Source of the DNA: JAIBJN01 sp963830885
GTDB lineage: Bacteria > Actinomycetota > Thermoleophilia > Gaiellales > Gaiellaceae
Assembly (NCBI GenBank): GCA_963830885.1
Contig: CAWHOA010000036.1
Coordinates: 50,078-114,077, forward strand
Direction of reading: 5' to 3'
DNA length: 64,000 nt
The position numbers and the translations under genes are program-made. Below, piece by piece: positions 57,095-64,000 of the stretch (position 1 is its first letter; the number at the start of each line of letters is the position of its first letter). The notes under the pieces were generated by a model. The model had not been told where the DNA came from. It saw only the letters and a list, made by a program, of their open reading frames with translations, and made no database searches.

Positions 57095-57291
57095 CGCCTA
57101 CAGGATTTCCAGGGACTTTCGGGACACAATCCCTCACAGGAACCTTGCGCGGGGTCTGCGCTGTGCGTCGTCAAAAAAACGCAACGACTCCGATCTTTGG
57201 GCGTGTTGTCGGTGGTGGCAGCGGTCGGCTGTGGATGGAGCGTTGAGTCATCGGAGGCCCGATCGGTCGACGAGCCGGATAGGCTGAAGCG

Positions 57292-57702
57292 GTGCCTCGT
57301 CGCCTGCTCGTGGTCGCCACCGCCTCTGTCCCGGCGGCTGCTCTTCGCGCGTCTGTGCGTGCGCACGCGGGCGAGGATGCAGAGCTGCTTGTTGTTGCGC
57401 CAGCATCCGACATCTCTCGGCTTGACTGGTTGACGAACGCCGAGGACGACGCGCGTACCGAGGCAGCCGGGCGGGCCGACGAGCTTGCGGAGGCGGCACC
57501 GACCGATGACGTTGAGTCGCGGGTCGGTGATCCCGACCCTGTGAAGGCGATCGAGGACGCGCTTCGCACCTTCCCGGCGGATGAACTGATCGTCGTCACA
57601 CTCCCTGAGGAGGACGCCGCCTGGCTCGAGAAGGGAAGCGCGGAGACGGCCCTTAATCGCTTCTCCCTTCCAGTCACACATCTCGTCGTCGACGATTCCT
57701 AG
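57292..57702 (+). CDS. Universal stress protein-like protein
   Basis: The 136-residue product starts at GTG (RRLLVVATASVPAAALRASV) and has the alpha/beta UspA-like pattern: DAELLVVAPASDISRLDWLT, DPVKAIEDALRTFPADELIV and LVVDDS at the end. No ATP loop is obvious, so it may be a minimal Usp-like protein. It is a host-type gene carried in the element and ends against a broken phage gene on the other strand. Confidence 0.65.
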   Translation: MPRRLLVVATASVPAAALRASVRAHAGEDAELLVVAPASDISRLDWLTNAEDDARTEAAGRADELAEAAPTDDVESRVGDPDPVKAIEDALRTFPADELIVVTLPEEDAAWLEKGSAETALNRFSLPVTHLVVDDS

Positions 57703-58120
57703 AGCTTCGAGATCGACTGCGACGACCCCCGACGGCCACGGCGAGGTTGTCTTGCTGGGGGAAGGTTGGGGGTGCACAGCCGCCCGGTGAATAGGAGGGT
57801 TCCGGGGTTCGCGGCCGTTGGGGTGATGAGAGAGGCCACCCTTTGACACCCCTCTTGCCTTCCCGTTGCGAGCACTGGAGCTGCCACCGGGAACACTCCG
57901 CGCTCAGCTCTCGAGTGGTTCGGTGAGGGTTGCTTCTAGATCCCGAAGCCACCCCCTCAAGCGTCCGCACGCCGATCTTGGAAACCTGGCCGGCGGTGCG
58001 GTACTCGGCCTGGGTTGGCACCCCTCCGAGCGTGATCCCTTCGAGCGCCGCGCCCCGCCGCTCCCGAAAGAGCGTGCCGGGCCGGGCGTTCTGTAGCTCG
58101 CTGAGGGTGACGTAGCTCAT
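57674..58120 (-). pseudogene. Truncated gene after the capsid gene
   Basis: ATG 58120 overlaps the capsid stop (TAATG), and the first 55 residues look coding: MSYVTLSELQNARPGTLFRE, then GVPTQAEYRTAGQVSKIGVR. After about residue 60 the composition becomes Arg/Ser/Pro-rich noise and overlaps the Usp-like gene on the other strand. The beginning is probably a small capsid-linked or head-tail protein cut short where non-phage cargo begins. Confidence 0.45.
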
Positions 58121-59205
58121 TAGGTTGCGCTGTGAGCGCCGATGAGTACGGCGGCCGGCAGGAGGGGTTTCCCGTCGGTTCTTGCGAAGAGGCGATATCC
58201 GATGCCGCCTGTGTCTGCGTGAAGCTCGACTTGTCTTTGGATGCTGATGTCCCTGACGCGGCGCACCCCGTAGCCAAGGCGGAAGTTGCCCACCAGAAGG
58301 CTCTTCGCCGACGCGGCCGGGGCGGGCAAGCTGGCGTCCATGTAAACCGGCCTGCCGAGCATGGTCGGAGGGTCGTTTTGTAGGCCGGGGAAGGTGAGCC
58401 CGCCGGACGCATGTTCCAGCGCCGCGAGGTTCGCAAAGTCTGTGGGGTGCATCACCCAGGAGGCTTCGGCGCGGTAGTCGGCACCCAGCGCAAGGAAGAA
58501 CTGCAAGATGGCCGCTTTGGAGTAGGCGGTCACGTTGCCGGTTGGGGCTGTGCTGACAGTGAATGTGCTGGCCGCCGAAACTGCGCCTGTGGGTTTGCCG
58601 CTGCCGTCGCCTGTTGCGAAAGCGGCCGCTTCGAGGAGGCCGATGCGCTGGCCTAGCTCTACTGCGAGCAAGCGGTCTAGGTCAACCTCAGAGTCGGTTC
58701 GGAGTTCTTCGCTGGCGATCAGCTTGGTGTTGCCCTTGAACGCCCCCAGGTTGACCTGGGTAATCGTGTCGTCAGACGGGGTGATCGCGCCCGACTCTGC
58801 AACCCAGCTGGCAGTGCCGTGAGTTCCGGCGATCGGGACGCCCAAAACGTCGCCCTTGTCGGTAATGAACTCCTGCGCCAGCCGGGCGATCGGACTTTGA
58901 GACCTGGCCGCGCTGATAACCATCGAGCTGACTTCCTCTGGCACAAGGAACCCGCCACCCGACGCGGCTTTAGAAAGCACGCGGTATTCGTGATCTTCGA
59001 GGATTTCCTCCGGTTCGGTGAACAGCGCTGGCGCGGTCATCCACTTCCAGAACGAGACGGACTCGCCGGCCGCTTTGCCGGAGCGGTATTCGTCGTAGCT
59101 GGTTCGGGAGCCCCGGAACAGTTCCCGCCGGAGCTCGCGGCCCAGGGCGCCCACGGCCTCCATGTCAGAGACCAGCGGCGGCCTCGCCGCAACCCTGGGC
59201 GTCAT
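58120..59205 (-). CDS. HK97-family major capsid protein
   Basis: The 361-residue protein starts MTPRVAARPPLVSDMEAVGA. Residues 1-85 are a helical region like the HK97 delta domain, and the capsid core begins at GGGFLVPEEVSSMVISAARS. Family features include GVPIAGTHGTASWVAESGAI, LIASEELRTDSEVDLDRLL and WVMHPTDFANLAALEHASGG. The start overlaps the stop of the HTH gene by 4 bases. No portal, protease or terminase gene is adjacent, which is unusual for a phage head module. Confidence 0.9.
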   Translation of the reverse strand: MTPRVAARPPLVSDMEAVGALGRELRRELFRGSRTSYDEYRSGKAAGESVSFWKWMTAPALFTEPEEILEDHEYRVLSKAASGGGFLVPEEVSSMVISAARSQSPIARLAQEFITDKGDVLGVPIAGTHGTASWVAESGAITPSDDTITQVNLGAFKGNTKLIASEELRTDSEVDLDRLLAVELGQRIGLLEAAAFATGDGSGKPTGAVSAASTFTVSTAPTGNVTAYSKAAILQFFLALGADYRAEASWVMHPTDFANLAALEHASGGLTFPGLQNDPPTMLGRPVYMDASLPAPAASAKSLLVGNFRLGYGVRRVRDISIQRQVELHADTGGIGYRLFARTDGKPLLPAAVLIGAHSAT

Positions 59206-59411
59206 ACCGGCTGCTCCGGGTTGGCGAAAAGCCAAGCGTCGAGTTCGTCCTCGGGGATCCTGAGCGGCGCGCGCTTCGGCCCGCCCCTGAGACGCACCGC
59301 CGGCAGCTCGTTTTCGTGGATGAGGCGGTAGACGGTCGTGCGGTTCACACCGAGCCGTTCGGCCACCTGGGGGACGGTCAGAAGACGCGGGATTGTTGCG
59401 GGAATAGACAC
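59202..59411 (-). CDS. Excisionase-like helix-turn-helix protein
   Basis: The 69-residue product starts MSIPATIPRLLTVPQVAERL, followed by GVNRTTVYRLIHENELPAVR and the wing LRIPEDELDAWL. This is the MerR-like excisionase/HTH_17 pattern. It is transcribed before the capsid gene, overlapping by 4 bases, and is divergent from another HTH gene. It may regulate both directions. Confidence 0.87.
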   Translation of the reverse strand: MSIPATIPRLLTVPQVAERLGVNRTTVYRLIHENELPAVRLRGGPKRAPLRIPEDELDAWLFANPEQPV

Positions 59412-59495
59412 CTGTTTAAGTGTGGCGGCGCAATCCGCGCACCGATTGCTGCGAACTGACCAGTAACGTCCTTAAGGTGCTCTGCTCTTAAGCCC
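59412..59495. promoter_or_regulatory. Divergent control region of the element
   Basis: These 84 bases separate the leftward HTH-capsid operon from the rightward replication-integration operon. Three TTAAG-containing words (CTGTTTAAG, TCCTTAAGG, CTCTTAAGC) recur and may be operator half-sites. Genes start directly on each side. No clear sigma-70-like pair stands out. Confidence 0.45.
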
Positions 59496-59702
59496 GTGGA
59501 TACCATCGTTTCTCCCAGGTTGCTTCGTGCCAAAGAGGTCGCCCGGATCATCGGAGTACGACCCCGGCGCGTCCGCGAGCTCGTGCAGGAGGGCAAGCTG
59601 CGCTCCGTGCGGCTGTCGGATGCGGGTTGGTACCGCTTCGACCCCCGCGACGTGGAGCGGCTGGTCACCGGCGGGAAGGATCCCCCCGGTGGCGGGCCCT
59701 AG
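59496..59702 (+). CDS. Helix-turn-helix protein of the element
   Basis: The 68-residue product starts MDTIVSPRLLRAKEVARIIG, then VRPRRVRELVQEGKLRSVRL and FDPRDVERLV, a single excisionase-type HTH. It begins the rightward operon and overlaps the next gene by 14 bases. It could be the element repressor or an accessory excision factor. Confidence 0.8.
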   Translation: MDTIVSPRLLRAKEVARIIGVRPRRVRELVQEGKLRSVRLSDAGWYRFDPRDVERLVTGGKDPPGGGP

Positions 59703-60192
59703 AACGCGGAAACCGCCCGAAGGCGGATCCGCAAAAGGCGCCCGCAAAGCACCTGCTGGAAGCGTACAGGTCAAGCCGGTTGCCCAAGCCCCGGTAGCCC
59801 ACGCCGCCTTCCAGAAGGCTTGGCTCGAGGAGTGCCGCCGCCGATCGGAGCGCGACCGCGAAAGGTTCGTAGCCCGTGTCAGAGCAAAGAACGACACGGC
59901 AAGGCGGCGCTTTCTCTCAGGACGCGCCGGGGCCAGCACCGTCGTAGACGGGACGGTCTACTGGCGTCGTGAGTTTCCGTCCATCACACGCACCCCGCAG
60001 CCGGCGACACCGGCACGTTCTTCACTGAGGCCACGGGCTGCGACCCGCCGCCGCGTCCGCACCGTCCGTGCTCGCGGCGACCCCGACTCAGAACCTGAAC
60101 CACCGCCTGATCTAGCCCGCCTTGCAGCCGTTTCCTCGCGGCTCTGGGCTCACGTCCGGCGGCGCGAAGCCCGCCAAAGGGTGGCGGCGTGA
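59689..60192 (+). CDS. Basic protein of unknown function in the element operon
   Basis: The 167-residue product starts at GTG (VAGPRTRKPPEGGSAKGARK). It has a helical Arg-rich centre (FQKAWLEECRRRSERDRERF) and ends in APDL-like, Arg-rich sequence. No family. Overlaps of 14 bases with the HTH gene and 4 bases with the next tiny ORF support co-translation. Confidence 0.5.
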   Translation: MAGPRTRKPPEGGSAKGARKAPAGSVQVKPVAQAPVAHAAFQKAWLEECRRRSERDRERFVARVRAKNDTARRRFLSGRAGASTVVDGTVYWRREFPSITRTPQPATPARSSLRPRAATRRRVRTVRARGDPDSEPEPPPDLARLAAVSSRLWAHVRRREARQRVAA

Positions 60193-60287
60193 ACGCGCCG
60201 CCCCTGATTAGCGAGCCGCTGACGTCGCAGGAACTGCGGCGGCGCGTCCTCGCCCTCCTAGCCTCCCGTAACGGCGGTTCGGCATGA
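60189..60287 (+). CDS. 32-residue ORF between coupled genes
   Basis: GTG 60189 overlaps the upstream stop (GTGA), and the frame's own stop overlaps the next start (ATGA at 60284). The product is VNAPPLISEPLTSQELRRRV followed by LALLASRNGGSA. The double 4-base overlap makes it likely to be translated, though it may only serve as a bridge. Function unknown. Confidence 0.5.
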   Translation: MNAPPLISEPLTSQELRRRVLALLASRNGGSA

Positions 60288-60739
60288 GCCGCGACGAGGA
60301 TTTGGTGGCCGCCGCCGCCGCCCGCGCTCGCGGCCCAGCCCTCAATCCACGCGAGCAACTGCAGTGGGACTTGACCCACGGCGTGGGGGACGCGGAAGGG
60401 TTCTGGCGTCTCGTTCGCTTCGACGCGGAACATGAGTGGGACAGGCTCGAAAACGAGCGGGAGCTCGAGCGGCTCCAACAGGAACGCCAGAAGCGAGAAC
60501 GGCGGGCGCAGGCCCGGCTGCTTCCCCCGCCGGCGCCTGGCCGCCTGACACTGGCCGAAGCCCTCGAACGCCTCAAGCGGGTGAGGAAAACGCCGAAAGG
60601 GTGGACGGCGTGCTGTCCCGCCCACGAGGACACGATCCCGTCCCTGGTGGTTTCTGAGAGCGATTCGCGCCCTGGCGAGCCGGTGTTCCACTGCTTCGCG
60701 GGCTGCCAATGGACGGAGATCGTCGAGGCGCTGCGATGA
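60284..60739 (+). CDS. CHC2 zinc-finger primase-like protein
   Basis: The 151-residue product starts MSRDEDLVAAAAARARGPAL. The middle is helical and charged, and the C-terminal part (about 100-151) is a CHC2-type zinc finger: GWTACCPAHEDTIPSLVVSE, then FHCFAGCQWTEIVEALR, with Cys, His, Cys, Cys in the usual places. The catalytic TOPRIM domain is absent. It probably binds replication origins or works with a separate polymerase. It overlaps the next gene by 4 bases. Confidence 0.8.
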   Translation: MSRDEDLVAAAAARARGPALNPREQLQWDLTHGVGDAEGFWRLVRFDAEHEWDRLENERELERLQQERQKRERRAQARLLPPPAPGRLTLAEALERLKRVRKTPKGWTACCPAHEDTIPSLVVSESDSRPGEPVFHCFAGCQWTEIVEALR

Positions 60740-61299
60740 CGGACGAGCTCGGTTTCGATCTCGCCAGCGACCTTTTGAGTCTGGCCCCTGGTAGTTCACC
60801 CCTGCCTTCCTTGTCACCCCCTACTCGGTTGTTACCTACTCGGGACGGAACTACTAGGGACACAACAACTAGGGACACAACAACTACTGGGGCCAAGTTC
60901 TTGGAATCGCTCGGCCTGTCGGTCGACGAGACGCTTGCCCGTGCCCACGCGGCTGGGCGGTTCCCCAGCCCCGTAACGCCCGAGTTCTACGCGTGGAAGA
61001 TCCGCCTCGCTCTCGAGCGCGGGAAGGTGAAGCCTTACCCCGTTCGGACGGCCTGTGTCAGCGGCAACCACACCCCGACGATCAAGGTGTGGGACGGGTT
61101 CGTTCTCCTGGTTCGCTGCAAGTGGTTGTACGAGCCTGGGGTGCCGACGACGTTTAGCCGCGAGTTCGCCGCCCCTTGGTGCGGCGTCACAGTCAGGCAT
61201 GCGCGGGACGGGATCACGGCGCTCAAGCGGGCCGGCTACATGCTGCCCGTGGGGAAGCACGGCCGGTCGACGTTGTGGCTGCCCAAGAGGCACGCGTGA
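60736..61299 (+). CDS. Replication-associated-like protein of the element
   Basis: The 187-residue product starts MTDELGFDLASDLLSLAPGS and has a low-complexity Thr/Arg segment (about 35-50) encoded by tandem 15-base repeats. A helical/winged domain contains FYAWKIRLALERGKVKPYPV and VRHARDGITALKRAGYMLPV. The end looks like a winged helix. The internal repeats could double as origin iterons. The exact role is unknown; its place between the CHC2 protein and an HTH suggests replication. Confidence 0.55.
   Translation: MTDELGFDLASDLLSLAPGSSPLPSLSPPTRLLPTRDGTTRDTTTRDTTTTGAKFLESLGLSVDETLARAHAAGRFPSPVTPEFYAWKIRLALERGKVKPYPVRTACVSGNHTPTIKVWDGFVLLVRCKWLYEPGVPTTFSREFAAPWCGVTVRHARDGITALKRAGYMLPVGKHGRSTLWLPKRHA
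60853..60882 (+). repeat. Two tandem 15-base repeats inside the replication-like gene
   Basis: ACTAGGGACACAACA occurs twice in a row (60853-60867, 60868-60882), with a partial third and related CTACTCGG words just before. They keep the reading frame (TTRDTTTRD). They might be iteron-like protein binding sites. Confidence 0.6.
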
Positions 61300-61613
61300 C
61301 CGAGCGGCTGCTGACCGCCCGCCAGGTCGCCGGACTCCTCGGCGTCTCAGCGGAGACAGTCCTGCGCTGGACGCGGCGCGGCGAGCTGCCGGCGATCCGG
61401 CTGCCCTCGGGGGCGATCCGCTACCGGCCCGACGAGCTCGACCGCTGGCTGCTCGAGCGGACGACGACGGCGGGTGACGCGACCGAGGAGTGTCACCTGC
61501 CCCAGAGCGCCACCCGCCAAGGCGAAGCCTACGGGGAGGTATCCTCCGTCAAGTCACCTGTCCCGCTGCGAGACCTCGCAGCACGAACCGAGGAGGAACC
61601 CCATGCCCGCTGA
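61296..61613 (+). CDS. Excisionase-like HTH protein before the integrase
   Basis: The 105-residue product starts at GTG (VTERLLTARQVAGLLGVSAE) and has an HTH_17 fold: TVLRWTRRGELPAIRLPSGA, with the wing RYRPDELDRWLLE. Residues 65-105 are a Ser/Thr-rich tail without structure. It overlaps the preceding stop by 4 bases and the integrase start by 11. It is a good candidate for the directionality factor of the adjacent integrase. Confidence 0.83.
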   Translation: MTERLLTARQVAGLLGVSAETVLRWTRRGELPAIRLPSGAIRYRPDELDRWLLERTTTAGDATEECHLPQSATRQGEAYGEVSSVKSPVPLRDLAARTEEEPHAR

Positions 61614-62679
61614 CCCCCGTGGGAGCATCTTCGAGACAGCCGGCGGCTACGGCATCCGCTGGCCCGAAGACGGCCGCCGCCCGCAACGCTCCGGCTTCGC
61701 CACGCGCACGGAGGCGCGCCGCTGGTTCAACGAGAACGTCGCGCCGCGCCTGAACCGTGGCGCCCCGTCGCCGGACGTGAGCTTCGACGCGTTCTGCGAC
61801 ATCTTCCTCGAACGCCACGGCGCCACGATCGCGAAGGGCAGCCGCGACACGCTCAAGGCGCGGCTGAAGCCTGCGCGCCGACAGTTCGGCGATTGGACGC
61901 TCCGCGAACTCGAGCACGCCGCCGTCGACGTTGCTGCGTGGCGCGCAACGCTCCTCGAGGGCTCCCGTTACCAGCTGACCTCGGCGCTTCGGCAGGCACT
62001 CGGCGCTGCCGTCCGCTGGCGCTACATCGGTCGCAACCCGGCCGTCGACGCTGGTCGCAACCCGCAGCCGCGCACGGAGGAACTCCTCCCCTTCACATCC
62101 GACGAGATCGACGCGCTCGCCACCGAGCTAGGGCCGGCGTTCGGGCCGCTCGTCGTCTTCGTCGCCGAGAGCGGCTTGCGGACGAACGAGTGGACGGCCC
62201 TTGAGCGCCGCGACGTTGATCGTGCCGGGCAGGCGGTCGTTGTCCAGCGCCGGTACGCGAACGGCGTCCTGACGCCCTTTCCGAAGACCGTGCGCTCACG
62301 GAGGCGCGTCCCGCTGACCCGGCGCGCCCAGGACGCGATCGAAGCCCTCCCTCCGAGGCTTGACACCACCTTGCAGTTCCCGGCCGCCCAGGGCGACCAC
62401 ATCGACCTGCACAACTGGCGTCGGCGCGAGTGGTATCCGGCGCTCGAGGCGGCCGGGATCGCGAAGCGCGGCCCCTACCACCTGCGCCACACGTTCGCCA
62501 CCGAAGCACTGGCGGCCGGGGTGAGCATCTTCGAGTTGGCCCGCCTCATGGGCACGTCGGTGGCGATGATCGACGAACGCTACGGGCACCTGGCCCGCGA
62601 CTCGGAAGCCGCGATCCGGGCCCGCCTGGACGCGAGGTCGGGACGGTCTGGCGTTGAGGTGGCGTCGGACGCTGACTGA
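61603..62679 (+). CDS. int: Tyrosine recombinase integrase
   Basis: The 358-residue integrase of the element starts at ATG 61603 with GAGGAGG upstream. It has an N-terminal AP2-like arm-binding domain (about 5-45), a SAM-like core-binding domain (about 60-150), and a catalytic domain with Arg in ESGLRTNEWTALERRDVD, GPYHLRHTFATEALAAGVSI and the active Tyr in MIDERYGHLARD. The usual first His of HxxR is Tyr here, as in several actinobacterial integrases. It ends 53 bases from the target tRNA-Gly gene. Its catalytic half is similar to the truncated integrase at 53 kb. Confidence 0.93.
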   Translation: MPADPRGSIFETAGGYGIRWPEDGRRPQRSGFATRTEARRWFNENVAPRLNRGAPSPDVSFDAFCDIFLERHGATIAKGSRDTLKARLKPARRQFGDWTLRELEHAAVDVAAWRATLLEGSRYQLTSALRQALGAAVRWRYIGRNPAVDAGRNPQPRTEELLPFTSDEIDALATELGPAFGPLVVFVAESGLRTNEWTALERRDVDRAGQAVVVQRRYANGVLTPFPKTVRSRRRVPLTRRAQDAIEALPPRLDTTLQFPAAQGDHIDLHNWRRREWYPALEAAGIAKRGPYHLRHTFATEALAAGVSIFELARLMGTSVAMIDERYGHLARDSEAAIRARLDARSGRSGVEVASDAD

Positions 62680-62731
62680 CGAAGATACGCCCGTCACCGC
62701 GAGGCCGCATGGATACAGCGGTTGCGGGCGA

Positions 62732-62804
62732 AGCGGACGACGGGGCTCGAACCCGCGACCCTTGGCTTGGGAAGCCAATGCTCTACCAGCTGAGCTACGT
62801 CCGC
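62732..62804 (-). tRNA. tRNA-Gly (anticodon CCC)
   Basis: The minus strand folds as a standard tRNA: acceptor GCGGACG with CGTCCGC, D arm TAGCTCAGCTGGTAGAGC, anticodon arm TTGGC-TTCCCAA-GCCAA (CCC), T loop TTCGAGC. The CCA is not encoded. Its 3-prime half is duplicated at 54587-54632, so the current 3-prime part comes from the integrated element. It remains intact and functional by appearance. Confidence 0.95.
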
Positions 62805-63009
62805 CTGCGGCGACCACGATAGCACCGGTCCGGAGCGCCAACGGCTCATCGGAGGCATGGGCGAACCCGCCGCCAGACCGGGCCCGCATCCCTTGGAGAG
62901 AGCACGAGGACGGGTGCCGCAAAGAAGTCCCGTGCAGGCTCGATCCTCCTCCTCGTCGCGCGGGCGGATGGAATACTGAGTGCGACCAGAACCGAGAGGA
63001 GCAGGAGCG

Positions 63010-64000
63010 ATGGGAACCGAGACGCTGGAGGCGACGGCCCGCGCCCTCGTGGCGCCGGGCAAGGGGATCCTCGCCGCCGACGAGAGCACCGGCACGATCG
63101 AGAAGCGGCTGAAGTCGATCGACGTCGAGTCGACCGAGGACGCGCGCCGGAGCTACAGGGAGATGCTATTCACGACCCCCGGGCTGGGCGACCACATCTC
63201 CGGCGTGATCCTCTACGACGAGACGATCCGCCAATCGACGCAGGACGGGGTTCCTTTCACGAAGGTGTTGGAGGACGCGGGCTCGATCCCGGGCATCAAG
63301 GTCGATCTCGGCGCGAAGCCGCTCGCGGGCGCCGAGGGGGAGGTCGTCACCGAGGGTCTCGACGGCCTCCGCGACCGGCTGAACGAGTACCGCGAGCTCG
63401 GCGCGCGGTTCACGAAGTGGCGCGCCGTGATCGCGATCGACGGCGACAATATCCCGAGCGCCTACTGCATGCACGTGAACTCCCACGCGCTCGCCCGCTA
63501 CGCCGCGCTCTCGCAGGAAGCAGGGCTGGTCCCCATCGTGGAGCCCGAGGTGCTCATGGACGGCGACCACACGCTCGAGCGCTGCTACTCGGTCACCGAG
63601 GCGACGCTCCAGGCCGTCTTCAACGAGCTCTTCTCCCAGCGCGTCGTCTACGAGGGGATGCTGCTGAAGCCGAACATGGTGATGTCCGGAAAGGACTGCC
63701 CACAGCAGGCAGGCCCCGAGGAGGTCGCCAGGGCGACGATCCGCTGCTTCAGGAGCGTCGTGCCGGCGGCCGTCCCCGGGATCGTCTTCCTCTCCGGCGG
63801 CCAGGGCGACGAGGAGGCCACAGCCAACCTGAGCGCTATGAACGCGCTCGGCCCGCACCCGTGGCAGCTGTCGTTCTCGTACGGCCGCGCGCTGCAGGCG
63901 CCCTCGCTGAAGGCGTGGGGCGGCGAGGACGCGAACGTCCAGGCCGGCCAGCAGGCGCTCGCGCACCGCGCCCGCATGAACGGCGCCGCCCGCGACGGGA
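63010..64000 (+). CDS. Class I fructose-bisphosphate aldolase (3-prime end cut)
   Basis: The first 330 residues of a class I (Schiff-base) aldolase splitting fructose 1,6-bisphosphate in glycolysis and gluconeogenesis. It starts MGTETLEATARALVAPGKGI after AGGAG. Hallmarks are ILAADESTGTIEKRL, KWRAVIAIDGDNIPSAYCMH, the Schiff-base Lys in YEGMLLKPNMVMSG, and FLSGGQGDEEATANLSAMNA. The window ends shortly before the expected C-terminus. It resumes core chromosome beyond the element. Confidence 0.95.
   Translation, partial: MGTETLEATARALVAPGKGILAADESTGTIEKRLKSIDVESTEDARRSYREMLFTTPGLGDHISGVILYDETIRQSTQDGVPFTKVLEDAGSIPGIKVDLGAKPLAGAEGEVVTEGLDGLRDRLNEYRELGARFTKWRAVIAIDGDNIPSAYCMHVNSHALARYAALSQEAGLVPIVEPEVLMDGDHTLERCYSVTEATLQAVFNELFSQRVVYEGMLLKPNMVMSGKDCPQQAGPEEVARATIRCFRSVVPAAVPGIVFLSGGQGDEEATANLSAMNALGPHPWQLSFSYGRALQAPSLKAWGGEDANVQAGQQALAHRARMNGAARDG

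Larger units (their letters stand above)
54587..62777. mobile_element. 8.2-kb integrative element at tRNA-Gly with a capsid gene
   Basis: It is bounded by 46-bp tRNA-derived direct repeats. Next to the intact tRNA lie an integrase and two excisionase-like HTH genes. A rightward operon (59496-62679) links HTH, basic protein, tiny ORF, CHC2 zinc-finger protein, wing-like protein, HTH and integrase, nearly all by start-stop overlaps. Leftward runs an HTH plus an HK97-type capsid gene. No terminase, portal, protease, tail or lysis gene is visible. The left third has non-phage cargo (membrane protein, GlsB-like, Rho_N-like, Usp-like). It may be a satellite or a decayed prophage. Confidence 0.85.

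Noticed and set aside
58120..59205. Encapsulin nanocompartment shell instead of phage capsid
   Set aside because: Sequence pattern, N-terminal delta-like region and integrase/excisionase context fit HK97-type phage capsids better; no cargo enzyme with a targeting peptide is adjacent.

Overview
The window looks like chromosome from a high-GC actinobacterium, most likely of the Thermoleophilia type (Gaiellales or Solirubrobacterales relatives). This is inferred from about 70 percent G+C, frequent GTG starts, GTGA/ATGA start-stop overlaps, a fused SecDF, a fused PafBC-type WYL regulator, MtrA-like two-component genes, and many small secreted proteins and zinc-ribbon membrane proteins. No rRNA gene or other species marker is present, so the placement is inference.

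Core region, about 1 to 44.5 kb. A leftward cluster carries queA, tgt, yajC, secDF, a phasin-like gene and a UbiB-type kinase (2.7-10.4 kb). Next come a response regulator/histidine kinase pair (10.9-13.0 kb), a 3-hydroxyacyl-CoA dehydrogenase and an aldehyde dehydrogenase (14.7-17.5 kb), zinc-ribbon proteins and dapB (17.5-20.3 kb), and dinB divergent from a fused pafBC gene (20.4-23.5 kb). A second histidine kinase is coupled to queG (23.6-26.3 kb). An unusual translationally coupled operon follows: phosphoesterase, cyclic 2,3-diphosphoglycerate synthetase, 2-phosphoglycerate kinase, GlpX and a DUF59 protein (27.6-31.9 kb). After it lie hpt, an M23 peptidase, a variant System I cytochrome c maturation cluster (ccmE with a CxxxY haem site, ccmF, CcmI-like), a BolA-glutaredoxin pair, a secreted M28 peptidase, and an ArsR-AHSA1 pair.

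Accessory region, about 44.7 to 62.8 kb. The left part (44.7-54.3 kb) holds small secreted proteins, gene fragments, a delta-60 repeat protein, two families of short dispersed repeats and a 5-prime-truncated tyrosine integrase. The right part (54,587-62,777) is an integrative element bounded by a 46-bp duplication of the 3-prime part of tRNA-Gly(CCC). It carries an integrase, excisionase-like HTH genes, a CHC2 zinc-finger primase-like protein, an HK97-type major capsid protein without recognisable terminase, portal or protease, and non-phage cargo genes. Core chromosome resumes at 63 kb with a class I fructose-bisphosphate aldolase cut by the window end.

At least six otherwise plausible genes have a clear internal frame break (1.2, 10.4, 13.1-13.6, 40.9, 41.7 and 44.7 kb). 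One is a heptamer duplication; the others are one-base events. Some may be assembly errors, so the pseudogene calls are provisional.
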